Shown here piece by piece: positions 47,457 through 59,454 of a DNA stretch of 64,000 nt. The stretch is from Cercis canadensis (lineage: Eukaryota; Streptophyta; Magnoliopsida; Fabales; Fabaceae). The position numbers and the translations under genes were made by a program. The DNA is taken from NCBI GenBank assembly GCA_003255065.1, contig QAOA01006259.1:316504-380503 (forward strand), written 5' to 3'. Below the pieces are notes generated by a model, which saw only the letters and a program-made list of their open reading frames with translations, did no database searches and was not told the DNA's origin. How positions within the stretch are numbered: the stretch's first letter is position 1; the number at the start of each line of letters is the position of its first letter.

Positions 47457-49165
47457 TTATTTAGAAAATTCTATTAGAGCAGCACTGGAACTCTTCTGAA
47501 ATGACAATTGTTGCTCTTGAATTTTGTTCATTTCGATATCTGACAGCACACAATAGACAGAAATGGACATCTGCTCCAAGACTGCTGCCTTTTCAATCAC
47601 AAATTTAGCTAGATGAACCTCATGCTTATGTCCTTTGAACTCTGTGATTTGAAAAATTTTGAGGCTAGATAGAAAACGATGAGGCAAGATTGTAGAACTC
47701 AGGAGATCATCATTACTAGATGAAGATATCCCCTGAAATATTTGACCGATTGGGCAACCATCAATTATCAACAAACGCTTAATAAATTGCGATAGAGACA
47801 TAACCAGAATTTGAGCCTTACCTTGATGTAGAACAAGAGTATTAAGAATTGGTAACTTATGGAGTAAGTCTAACAGAGTTTCAATAGTAACACAATAAAG
47901 TTCCATATTAGCCAACCTTCCAAGTGCAGGTAGATTTGTGAAAGTTTCTTTTGCATGTGCAAGAATCTGTATGACAAAAAAAAGAAAGTTATTTTTCCAC
48001 TTCTTTTGGATGTAGAATAACTTAAGTAAACAACTTCAAAATTAAATCTAAATTTCATGTTTAATAGTATTAATTAACATTAGCAAGAGCAGAACTCTTT
48101 CCCAACTTTTCCGCTATGAAGAAATGAATTTGGTATTATAATTATCAATGCAGACCAGAATATCTCCAGTAAGTCTTGCATTGGAGTTGAACCATATTTC
48201 GATATTTGTATTCCATAAACTAAAATTTCATTTGAAACTTTTTCTACTTAAAATCAATTCGAACCATGCCTGACAATTTTTTTCACATATTCAAAATAGT
48301 TTAAAGTATATGACAGTTTTACTTAAGAATAAATAATGAAGCTGAAGGCAACTGTTAGAGCGAATTCATAAATAGAGAATCTTGCAAACTTCGAGTGTAT
48401 CACATTTCAGTTATCCAAAAGTAATATCTGTATCTCACATAATATGTTATGCATATATGATTTATGTTTAAAGTATTTTCTAATTTTAATTATACTAATG
48501 ACCAAATGTTGTACTTCATTTGATTTTCAATATTTATTAAATGTTTTTAGGCAAAACAAGCTTTAAATATCAATTAATGTAATCTAAACTAGTCATTACT
48601 TTGAGGTTCATGATGTGACGAACACCTAGAAACATGTTAGTTTGATATCCCCATCCAGCCAGTCATTTCGATGTTTTAACTCAATATTTTCTTCCTTTAT
48701 AAGTTGTTAACAGAAATAAGCTTCTTAATTTTCCACCATTTTAGGGTGCATTTTAAGTGTCTCACTAATAGTATAGAATAGAATTAGATTTGATTTAAAA
48801 AGAAATGAATTGCAACACAAAAAATTATAGGATTTGCTAATTTTCATCTAATACACAAAAATAATTTGTAAATGAAATTAATTCCTATAACACTCTGTCT
48901 ATGGCAAGCAACCACAGGCAATTACACTGTTCTATCATATCTATACATGATTGCTCAAGATTGTAAATCATTAATTTTAAAAGAGTTACAGCATACCTGA
49001 AATGTGTAACTCCCTAGTTTTAGACGCTCCACTTCACGTAATTGTGTGAGAAGCCTAGATGCTCGCAGACATGATTGCATTTGTGTAGCTTCCAGATAAT
49101 GAAATATCAGCAGAAGCATTACGAACAGAAGATGGGTATAATAGAATGATGTCTTGTAATTTATC
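47457..49165 (-). pseudogene. F-box/FBD pseudogene, F6 (5'-truncated)
   Basis: Exon 3 (47457 to about 47733: GISSSSNDDLLSST, HKHEVHLAKFVIEKAAVLEQ, QLSFQKSSSAALIEF) and exon 2 (47822-47966: ILAHAKETFTNLPALGRLAN) are well preserved. Upstream, after an intron of about 1 kb, only the last part of exon 1 survives (about 48998-49165: DIILLYPSSVRNASADISLS, then, after a shift, LTQLREVERLKLGSYTFQ). The F-box and most LRRs are gone. Exon 2 carries one extra G at its 3' end (CAAG|GTAAGG), so splicing would shift the frame, but intron 2 is itself open and in frame. A 152-residue frame thus reads through exon 2, intron 2 and exon 3 from about 47915. Confidence 0.75.
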
Positions 49166-49169
49166 TAAA

Positions 49170-50230
49170 CAAATCATGTCTCATTGGCACCACAAGTGGT
49201 TTATATCTTCTCCATTAAAGATAAAACTTCATATAAAGTACCAAAAAAAGATAAAACTTCATAATAAGAAATTGGCCAAACGCCAGAAAATAACAAGTAT
49301 AACAGAGAAAAACAGTTCAAATACACTTTTGTCTTTTTGAGTCAAAGCAAAACAATCATTAACCCTTCGAAACAAATTAAGCAATTGAATAAACCACTTT
49401 GAGTTTTACAATATTTTCTGGTATTTGATCATAAATATATAACCTACGATAGAATTTTCTCTGAAATAGTTCTCAAAAAACTAGAATACAGATAGCAGAA
49501 AAAGTGAAAACGAAGACCGGCCTAAACCTTGAAAGATGAATGCAATAAACAATCTCTGATTGAAGGATCACTGCAGCGGTGCTGAATAGAGGGTTTTTCT
49601 TTATCTAGAGGTTAACAGAAAGAGTGCGATTTTTAGGTTGCGATTAGAATGGGATGATGGGAGCTGCTGGTGGTTGGAATATTAGAGAGATATTTTCCTA
49701 GAAAGAATTAAACTTGTATCAGGGTGTGAATTAATTAGCAGACTTATACACGATTCTTGTTCTTCGATTATTACAAAAAAAAAAAAAAATTATTTGTTAT
49801 GAAGAATAATAAATGTTTTTTCTATTTGATGTGGTTGGGTAGACATCATTGAGCCTACATTATATGCACAATTAAAGCCAAAAAAAATACTGAATACTGA
49901 CAAATAAACTTATGTATATTGTTTAGGTCAAAAAGATTATATGTACCAAACACAAGCGTGGAATTATAATATTACAGTTACAGCATTTAAAAAATAACAG
50001 TACCAATCAAAAATAAAATAAAATAATAGAACCATTAAAAATTAGCGCAAAATTATATCACATGAGTGTCTGGTGTTAGATTTTTGATAGCACCAATCAA
50101 AATTTGAGTTAACTAAAAATTTGTAATTTAATAACGACTAGGTTAATAAAAAAATATTCTACCAAATAAAATTCAAACAATAGAGTTAAATTTCAAGAAT
50201 ACAAAGTATAATTTAGCAATTATGAGTGCC
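49170..50230. other. intergenic between F6 and F7
   Basis: No gene recognised. The part from about 49640 to 50230 aligns loosely with 53400-53930, for example GAGATATTTTCCTA and GTGTGAATTAATTAG, marking the left edge of a tandem unit that carries F7 in one copy and F8 in the other. Confidence 0.45.
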
Positions 50231-50236
50231 ATAAAG

Positions 50237-50692
50237 CGACTCTTGGTAACTTTTATCAAGAATACAGAAACTATATATATGCCTAGATGTAGAAGAGGGA
50301 GGCCATGTAAATTTGGAGGGCTAACACATTTAGGGTTTGAAGTTTCCTACATGTCCCAACAGACATACTAAGGTTCATATCAATTGTTTGCTATTTATAT
50401 TGATATATTTTTGTGAATGGTGATGCAGATTGTGTGGTCTTGAGTAGGAATGATACCTACACTACAACTTCATCGGAAGACGATGAATGCAATCATCAAG
50501 GAATTTGCAACTCAATGTAACACATGTTTGTGATATACTGCGCCATTCACAATCACAGTTAACCTTATTGGGGGACTCACAACAACATGTGCTGCTACTG
50601 TTGCTATAATCAGCAGCTTAGTGCACAATGAGAGGTTGGCAGAGGCAATGAAGGCTTATCGTTCGAAATATAGTCTCCCTCCATTAAAGTAA
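50237..50692 (+). pseudogene. unrecognised duplicated pseudo-exon, copy 1
   Basis: This aligns with 53932-54470 (GTGAATGGTGATGC, TCTTGAGTAGGAATGA, GATGAATGCAAT, TGTGATATACT, TCACAGTTAACCT). On the plus strand one frame ends VNLIGGLTTTCAATVAIISS, then LVHNERLAEAMKAYRSKYSL and PPLK before a stop. I do not recognise this protein. It may be the relic of a gene caught in the F-box tandem unit. Confidence 0.35.
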
Positions 50693-50901
50693 GCATTTTT
50701 CCAAGAAATATGATAAGCTATGAAGCATAGTTGGCTCTATGGAAAATAAACTTTAGATAATATAAAAAAAAAAAAAAAAAATCATGTTTACATACCCAAT
50801 AACATCAAACAGAAGTACATAAGAAAGTTCAATTCACATACAAGGCCCAATCATGTTTATTAACTGTTTTAAGTAACAACATTCTTCTTTCTCGAGTCTG
50901 T

Positions 50902-53009
50902 TCATTCAACTTTTATTGTAACAATACTCGAAGCTCTTGGGGATGATAGTAGCACCTGATTAACTTGCTCAATCACATCTGGCTTCTCCAAACTTAACCT
51001 GACAGTCATCAGCTTCAACACTCGTGAATGTTCTAGCACATATTTTGCTTGACTGATGATAACGGCATTAGCTTTAGGTACAATAAACTCTACAGCCTCG
51101 AGGCTGTATAGAAAGCAATGAGGCACCTCTTTTACAAGCAAGAGGTGGTTATCAAATTCTGTCAAAGCCTGAATACAAACACTTCTATCAGAACACTAGT
51201 TGTACTTATAGACAAGTTACCTGGAAAAGGCATGCATAACCTCAAATATGTAATCAATATGGGAAGTACTTACATAATTGAGAAGAAGTGTCCGAAGAAT
51301 AGGTGACCTGTGGATTAAGTTCAATAAAATTTTTTGAGATGCCAAACAACGAGGCAAGGCTAGTTCTAGTTGAAGCAACCTTCCAAAAGCCGGTAGAGTT
51401 GCCAAGTTATCATTCACATGGTCCAGAAGGCCCAAAAACCACCGAATCTAGATGGCAAAATAAGATCTCATTATTTATTTTCTTTCACAGTACACAAAAT
51501 AAGTTAAACTGAAACTTTTCAATTAACTATAGGGGCTTCTAACATCTCACAAAATAAAATTACTACATGCTCCTTATAGGAAAATAGGAGAATCAATTTG
51601 ACACAATTCAAAGATCAAGAATTGATACGCAAAATAAACTAGAGACTAAATTAACCCCTAAGCTCTCTGATAAGTCAATGTTCAGAATGTTCTTTATAGC
51701 AACAATCTTGAATTCCAATAATTGGACAAATCTAGGTGTTTTATGAACTCCTACCATCCTATATTGCTGTATGAGTAAATTCAATTGCATCACAGAACTG
51801 AATGCAACAGATATAAGTAGGGCTAAAATCATAATAAATTGTCCATAAAACTAACCATCAATAAAATCAATTGCGCTTACAAAAATTGAATGCAGCAGAA
51901 TTGAGTGGGGTAGTATAATAATATTTGTCCACAAAACTAAGCTTAAGTTGTTCTCTACTTGCAAGAAGAGAATAAAGAAAAAAAGAAAGCAATATCAATA
52001 AATTGAAGCATACCTGAAACTGATCAAATTGCAATTTCAGACGTTCCACTCTGTTAAGTACTTTGAGAAGCATGCCCATTTTGACACCTATTTCAGATTC
52101 TTCTTCCAAATCACTCTCAACAGAAACGCCAATGTAAGCCTCCTGAATGGATGAGGCATATGAGAAGATGATGTCTTCAGTGCTACTAAATTGGTACGAG
52201 AAAGCTCTTAAATTTGGTGCAAGTATTTTGAAGGCATAAGACTTTGTTTCATCATCAAAGTCATCATCAAATTCATCATCAAAGTGCTCAAAATCAAAAT
52301 GCGGGTAATCCATGGTAAAAGTTTCAAGTATAGGTACATTTATGGAGATATCCTTCACATTTGACCAATCGCATCTATAAGATTCAAATGATTTGAGCAC
52401 AGGGAAGCTAAGCACCAGGTCCTTCGAATGAGGAAAAAGATCATCCACAACCAGAAATTGAATTCCTGCAAGCACGAGAGCTTGGAGGTTTGGAAGACCA
52501 ATAGAGGACGGTACTCTGATGGTACAATAGTCCATATCCAGCACCAATTTTATGAGGGATCTGCAGTTGAAAACACTAGTGGGGAAAAAAGGAATGTCAT
52601 ATACATAATTTATATCAAGCTCTTGGACTCCACGTCTTAAGACATCCGAGAACAACACAGTAAGATCATGTGGGTCATACAGCCTTTCTGAAAGATGAAG
52701 CCTGAATCTGCAAATAGTTGGACTTGAGATCTGTCGGAGCACTCGGTTCACAAACATAAGAAAGGAATGTGCTCTTTCCTTCACATCCTCCTCCCTATCC
52801 AGATCAGTCAAAAAATCATGCAAGTCTATAGAGGTGATTAATCTCCATTTGTTTTTCCAACTTTGGGCTAGCACACTAGTACGAACAGCATCCTTTGTGG
52901 GAAGGAAGTTTAGTATGTGACTAAGAATAGATTCAGATAAACCGCTAATGAGATCTTCTCCATCAAGGTTCACGGCTCTTTGATTCTTTTTTTCAGCGTT
53001 TGAACCCAT
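50902..53009 (-). CDS. F-box/LRR/FBD protein, F7 (intact)
   Basis: Three exons, complement(50902..51168, 51274..51447, 52014..53009), encode 478 residues, all phase 0. The F-box is at residues about 19-60 (DLISGLSESILSHILNFLPT, then SVLAQSWKNKWRL); the SGLSE start replaces the usual SNLPE. LRR-like segments include FNCRSLIKLVLDMD, LPNLQALVLAGIQF and LSFPVLKSFESYRCDW. Residues 238-254 form an acidic Asp/Glu/Phe-rich insertion encoded by GAT/GAA repeats, not present in F8. Exon 2 is 174 nt against 144 nt in F1-F4, adding ten codons. Exon 3 is the FBD module (YSLEAVEFIV, AKYVLEHSRVLKLMTV, VLLSSPRASSIVTIKV). It is a predicted SCF substrate adaptor. A 5'UTR exon (minus-strand GGCGGCAGTTGTTTG then GTGAGT, near 53253) and acceptor CAG shortly before the start are shared with F8. 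Confidence 0.9.
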
Positions 53010-53587
53010 GTTTGTAAAAAACTTCCTGAGAAATGCTTTGCCAACTAGGGTTTCAGATAAAATCTTTGATCCACAATAATGAAATAAAATAGATATCAGA
53101 CACTAAAACCAAATAGGTACAGTAAAGAATTTAAGCATTTCATATATCTGAGTTTGACAAAGTGTGCAGAAATCTAAAATCCATCTAATAACCTAGCTAA
53201 ATGAACTTGAAGAAGTTGAAATCGAAGCAGAAAAAATGAGAATTAAGACTCACCAAACAACTGCCGCCGAACTCAACAGGAAAAAACTAGCTTGGTCGAA
53301 GATCCAGTTCAAAACACAGACCCAGAGAGTGATGATGTCTGAAACCCTCTTTCGGCGCGTATGAATCTCCCGACACAACTTTTCAGAAACGTGAAATTTG
53401 GTTCTTTCGGGATTTGGGCGACATGGTAAAGATATTCGAGAGATATTTTCCTAAGAAAAGTCAAACCTGTATTCGGATGTGAATTAATTAGGATAATCAT
53501 ACAAATTTTATTTTTTTTTGAGGGGACTCGATTATTGCCTTTTTATTAATACATTTTTTATTTATTATGAAAAATAAATATTTTCTA

Positions 53588-53859
53588 TTTTTCTGTTTTA
53601 ATATTTGGTGATGTTTTGCCTCCTACATATATACCATTAGTTTAATTATGCTATAAACTTAAGAGTGAGATTTCAACAAAATAATGATGAATATGCAAAA
53701 CTAAACTTATTGTTTAGCTCAAACACAAATATATTCCTTTTATAAATCTCCACTAAATAACAGAAAGTTTAAATATTTAAAATAGAATAATTTTTTGATA
53801 GCTCCATTCAAAATTTTAATAGTTAATTAAAAATTTAAAAATTAATAAGAACTCAAGTA
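53588..53859. repeat. block repeated exactly at the window end (63729-64000)
   Basis: Every base of these 272 positions recurs at 63729-64000 (offset 10141). The match starts right after the N at 63728 and runs to the end of the window, so its full length is unknown. It lies in the 3' flank of F8. Confidence 0.95.
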
Positions 53860-53931
53860 AAAAGAAATATTTTACGCAAAAATTTATAAAAAGGAGTTGA
53901 ATTTTTGGAACACAAAGTAAGATAATATAGC

Positions 53932-54470
53932 AATTATGAGTGCCATAAAGCGAATCTTTGTAAATTTTTTCTTAAACTTTTCTACAACATTTCAAATTAT
54001 AAAAACTTTGTATGCCCAGATGTAAAAGAGAAAAACCGTAAAAAATTTGGTGCGCTAACTCATTTAGAGTTGCTTTAAAATTTCCTTCTTCCCTAACAGG
54101 CATGCTAAAGATCATATCAACTGTTTCATATATTTAAGTATTTGATTCATATTTAAATTGATATTTTTGTGAATGGTGATGCGCTTTGTGCTGTCTTGAG
54201 TAGGAATGAAACCTACACTGCAGATTCATGGGTAGTAGATGAATGCAATTGTCAACTCAATGTAACACATATTTGTGATATACTATGCCATCCACAGTCA
54301 CAGTTAACCTACTGGAGGACTCAACGTCAAAGACATCTCCTGAACCATCAAAGGAGTCTGGTTATAAGGCTTTGGAGATCACAATGAGTACTGCTAATGT
54401 TGCTGTAATGATTTGCTTAATTTGTGCACAATGAGAGGTTGGCAGAAACGATGATAAAGGAACAAGAATC
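53932..54470 (+). pseudogene. unrecognised duplicated pseudo-exon, copy 2
   Basis: Paralogue of 50237-50692. The first frame reads NGDALCAVLSRNETYTADSW, VVDECNCQLNVTHICDIL. After a frame change it reads VNLLEDSTSKTSPEPSKESG, YKALEITMSTANVAVMICLI. The Cys-rich first part and Ser/Glu-rich second part resemble no family I can name. Copy 1 lacks the segment between VNL and TT, so the copies decayed independently. Confidence 0.35.
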
Positions 54471-54657
54471 AACAATGGTGGAGTTTGGCTTAGCAAATGG
54501 ATTAAGAATTAGTAACTAATATATCATATTGTAGATAAAGTACATATTACATCCAATTTTCTTTGGCCAATGGAAAATAAATTTTAGATAATATATATAA
54601 AAGATTCAAGTTTAGATACCCAATAACAACAAACAGAAGTACAGAAGAAAGTTCAAT

Positions 54658-57169
54658 TTAAATACAAGGCCGAATCATGTCTATGAAAACTTCTATTGTT
54701 ACAAAACTCGAGGCTCTTGGGGATGATTGTAGCACCTGTTTAAATTCCTTGATCGCATCTGGCTCTTCCGATTCTAAACTGACAGTCATCAGCTTCAACA
54801 CCTGAGAATTTTCTAGCACATATTTTGCTAGACCATCGATAGCCTCATTAGCTTCAATTACATAAAATTCTACAGCCTCGAGGCTGTATAGAAAACAACG
54901 AGGCACCTCTTTTGCAGTCAAGAGGTCTTTATCAAATTCTGATAGATTCTGAATACAAACACTTCTGTCAGACCATTAGTTGTATTTATAGACAATTACA
55001 CAACCATAAATATGTAAAGCAAAGTTAATATAAAAAGAAAGGAGGTACTTACATAATTGAGAACAAATTTCTGAAGAATCGGTGACTTGTGGATTAAGTT
55101 TAATAAAATTTGTTGAGATGCCAAAGAACAAGGCAGGACTAGTTCTAGTTGAAGCAATCTTCCAAAAGCTGGCAGAGTTGACAAGTGATCATTCACATGG
55201 ACCAAATGGCCCAGAAAGCCTATTCTCTGGCAGAGATGACAAAGCTTCACTTGTTAATTGTATGGCATTACCAGAGCATATTATTTATTTTCTTTCATAG
55301 TACAAAAAAATAAGTTAAACTAAAACTATTCTCTAATTAACTATAGGGTCTTCAGCTTAACATCTCCAATTTTTATTTTTATTTTGCAAACTACTTGAAA
55401 CTCTCGCTACTAGCTCACACCTAATGTTTCACAACAATTGGGAATTAGTTGATGTGGCATGCTTTACAGAATTTTATAACATGGAAATACAATTCATTTA
55501 TTGAAGACTACATTAACAATTAAACCTCACCTAATAATGCAATGAATAAACAATGCATATCCCTTTCCTCATTTTTATTTGAAACATCTAAAACCTCAAC
55601 TGATGGTAAGTAATTAATGTTGCATTTAGGGGGCAATACTTGATTTCCTTATATTCCTACGTGAAAATTGTTAGTATGTATCCTTCATCAGTTCATTTCT
55701 GGCAAAAATAAAATGATGATGAACAAAATTACTGCATGCTCCTTATAGGAAAATAGGAGAATCAAGTTCACACAATTTAAAGTTCAAGAATCAAATTGAT
55801 ACCCAAAATAAACTATAGAGACTAAATTAACCTTTGAGCTCTCTTATGAGTCAATGTTCTGAATGTTCTTTGCAGCAGCAATCTTGAATTTTAATAATTG
55901 GACAAATCGAGAGCTTTTATGAACTCCTACCATCCTACATTGCTGTATGAGTAAATTCAATTGCACAATAGAATTGAATGCAGTAGATTTCAGTAGGCTA
56001 ATACCATTATATACTATCCACAAAACTAACCATCAATAAAATCAATTGCACATAAAAAATTGAATGCAACCGAATTGAGTAGGCTAGTGTCTTAGTATAC
56101 TGTGAACAAAACTAACCTTAAATTATCTACCTTGAATTTTTCTCTACTTGCCAAACGAGACAAAAGAAAGAAAAAATAAATAAATAAAGCAATAGCAAGA
56201 ATTGAAGCATACCTGAACCTGTTCAAAATCCAATTGCATATGTTCCACTCTGTTAAATCCTTTGAGAAGCATGCCCGTTTTGACACCTATTTGATACATG
56301 TCATCTTCCAAGTCACTTTCAACCCAAACGCGCATGGAAACATCCAGAATAGATGAGGCATCTGAGAAGAAGATCTCTTCATTAATAGTAAATCCGTAGG
56401 CGAAAACTCTTAAATTGAATGCAAATATTTTGATAGCAGAAGTCCCCGGTTCATTATCAAGGTGGTCAAATTGAAATCTTGGGTAATCCACACAGAAAAT
56501 TTCAAGCGAGGCGCATTTATAATTACATCCTTCACATTTAATTAACCAATCGCATCTATAAGCATGAAATGATTTGAGCACAGGGAAGCCAAGTACCAGG
56601 TCCTTCGGATCAGGAAAGAAATTAGTGTCACCCACAAATTGAATTCCTTCAAGCTTGAGAGCTTGGAGGTTTGGAAGACAAATGGAGAATTGTACTTTAA
56701 TGGAACAATAGTCCATCTCTCGTACCAATTTGACGAGGGACCTGCAGTCAAAAACACTGCTAGGGAAGCTAGGAATGTCATATACATAATATATTTCAAA
56801 GTTTTGGACTCCACGTCTTAAGACATCCGAGAACAATACAATAACATCAACTGGTTCAAACAGCTGTCCTGAAAGATGAATCGTGAAACTGAAAATACTT
56901 TAAAGGTGTTGGAGTACTCTGTCCACAAACTCAATAAAGAACTGTGTTTCTGTCCATATATACCTCGGATCCTGATCACGCAAGTCTATACAGGTGATTA
57001 ATTTCCATTTGTGTTCCCAGCTTTTGGCTAGCACACTAGTACGAACTGCATCCTTTGTAGGAAGGAAGTTGAGTATTCGACCGATAACAGCTTCAGACAA
57101 ACCACTGATGAGATCTTCTCCATCGAAGTTCATAGTTGTTTGATTCTTCTTTCTAGTGTTTGAACCCAT
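54658..57169 (-). pseudogene. F-box/LRR/FBD gene F8, disrupted by a stop
   Basis: It has the same exon layout as F7: complement(54658..54948, 55053..55226, 56213..57169), all phase 0. The F-box reads DLISGLSEAVIGRILNFLPT then SVLAKSWEHKWKL. A TAA at about 56900-56902, after FVDRVLQHL, replaces a Ser codon of F7 (TCA) and truncates the product to 89 residues. The frame is otherwise open to the end of exon 1, with a net +3 change around DWLIKCEGCNYKCASLE (about 56505-56555) made of an insertion and a compensating deletion. Exon 2 (RIGFLGHLVHVNDHLSTLPA) and exon 3 (YSLEAVEFYV, LAKYVLENSQVLKLMTVSLE) are intact. With a single nonsense codon it may be a young pseudogene, or encode a short F-box-only peptide. 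Confidence 0.8.
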
Positions 57170-57174
57170 GATTG

Positions 57175-57954
57175 TAAAAAAGTTCCTGAGAAATGGTTTG
57201 CCAGCTAGGGTTTTAGATAAAATCATTGATCCACAAGAGTGAAATAAAGTAGATATCCACACTTTGAACCAAATAGGTAACATTTCATATATCTTTGAGT
57301 TTGACAAAGTGTTCAGAAATCTAAAATTCATCTAATAACCATAAAAGAACCTGAAGAATTTGAAATTGAAGCAGAATAATTGAGAATTAAGACTCACCAA
57401 ACAACAGCCACCGAACTCTACTGGAACAAAACTAGCTTGGTCGAAGATTCAATTGATGGATTCTGAACACAGACCCATAGAATTTTAATGTTATTAGATG
57501 TCCGAACTCCTTTAATCCGCGTCCATTTTGGCATATATGAATGTTCCTCGCCTTTTCAAACACGACTTTTCTGAAAGCTTGCAACTCGGAGGTAAAAACA
57601 TGAAAGTTGGTACCCTAGCGGCCTTGGCCAAGATGGTCGGTGGTAAACTGATGATAGTATCACTCACATTTGCGTTCTTGCAGCTTTCTAGATAATGATG
57701 TTTTTAAATCATAGACATAGACAGTCGCTTTACGGAGATTCTATGATACCACATGAGTATGTCATACTATAATGACGTAACAAATATAAGTAATTTTTAT
57801 ATTTTATTAGATATAAATATAATTTATCTTATTTTCTCAAACAAACTTAAAAATAATTGACTTGTATATATGTCATTCATACATTAACTATTCTCATGTG
57901 ATATGACATATTACATAAATATTAAAAGTTTTTAAGAAACCTCCGTTGCTTTAA

Positions 57955-57990
<36 letters not shown>

Positions 57991-59440
57991 GGTATATGCC
58001 AAAATAGAAGTCAATGGAGGTGTAAATATTCTTTTAACTGTTAAACTTAAACTCACTTTAGTCTACAGTTTAGATTTTCTATTTTTTAAGCTAAAATTTA
58101 GTAATTGGCTAAGCTGGACTAAAAGTAAAGGCAAGGCTCGTGTTGAATGCTTTATCAATGAATTTTTATGACCTCAAACATAAGCTATTAAGCAAGGAGG
58201 CTAAGTTTCTCACCGCTAAATCAAGCACTCAGTATAAGCGTCTAAAATTTAGGTGGGTTAAGTCATGCTTCATGTGTGTAAGTGAAAAGAAAAATATAAT
58301 TACAAGTGTGCAAAATACATAAAACAAATGTATTATGCTAGAGAATATGGAAGAGAATTCATCAAGATTTTTTTTAAAAAAAAATGGTATTTAGATAAAA
58401 TAAAGTGGTATAGATCACTTATTTAAGTAATTAGCCTCCTTATCTATTATAATTATTGGTGATGTCCCCTCATATAGTACTAGTAGCCCATCTTTTGAAT
58501 TTAGGGCTCACTTTAACAATAATGCTGAAAATGTATAATTTATGTACGTACTTAAAATTTCATACATGACCATATTATGTACCTATTTATCCAAATAGGG
58601 GAAATATGTGTGTTTTTAATGGACTACTTTCCTGTGAATATGTATGAACTTACTACAATTTGAAAGGAATAAGGATAGTAAGACACCTTAGTAAATCTTT
58701 TTTTAATAAGTTTTGAGCTTTTGCATATATACTTTATTTTGCATCCACTAGGTTATATATATATATATATATACTAATAAAGTGCATATACTTAATGCAT
58801 TTTAAAAAGTATAAGTGGATATCGTATAATGGTTGGACAAGAAAATTTAAAGAAATACATGTTTTCATTTACTTATTTTTAATAAAGAGTTATACATTAT
58901 TTGGTACATTGGTGAATGAGTCTAAGGTTTCACATAAATACTCATTTTATATTTTTTGGGCGATAGACACTTCATAACACGTAAATCATAAAGGACATGT
59001 ATTAAATTTTCTTGCTCCCACGAACAGAGAAAATTTTAGTGAATAATGACTCTCAAATATCAAAGATCGATGTCCAAGATATGCTGACCTAAAGGACCTC
59101 AACAGATAATTGCAAATATTCAATTATAAAATTAGTTCTTTTTCATCAGATCCTCTAAACTCTTTGAGTAATGAGTATTAACGCAACTTGCAAAAATATT
59201 CCACAAACTACGAAACTATACAAATGTTTAAAAATTTTGCTTAGTTGATACAGAGGTACTGCTTTTAATGTCTGCAAAATATTGTGAAATTCGTTTAAAG
59301 AATGGAAATATGAAGTTTAGAATAATATAAAAGGTTCATGGTTACATCATCATCCAAACCCATGACATTAAATAGTAATACAGAAGAAAGTAATTACTCA
59401 ACTTAAAATGTGCAATCATGTCTGTTAAATAATTTATTAG
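57175..59440. other. F8 upstream region and intergenic DNA
   Basis: A 5'UTR exon of F8 ends near 57397 (minus-strand GGTGGCTGTTGTTTG then GTGAGT). At 57595-57690 lies a GC-richer patch (CTAGCGGCCTTGGCCAAGAT) open as KVGTLAALAKMVGGKLMIVS, unlike its surroundings and not recognised. TA tracts lie at 57958-57988 and about 58753-58774. No other gene recognised. Confidence 0.4.
57738..57930. repeat. MITE-like dispersed repeat, copy 2
   Basis: Homologous to 528-740. Inverted ends: TGATACCACATGAGTATG at the left, TCATATCACATGAGAATA from the reverse-complemented right side, 13 of 18 matching. Non-coding. Confidence 0.5.
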
Positions 59441-59454
59441 CATCATTCTTCTTC

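Noticed and set aside
54169-54387. 72-codon Cys-rich frame considered as a small secreted protein gene
   Set aside because: It has no signal peptide, the paralogous copy at 50.4 kb breaks the frame, and homology continues beyond its stop in another frame, so I treat it as a pseudo-exon.
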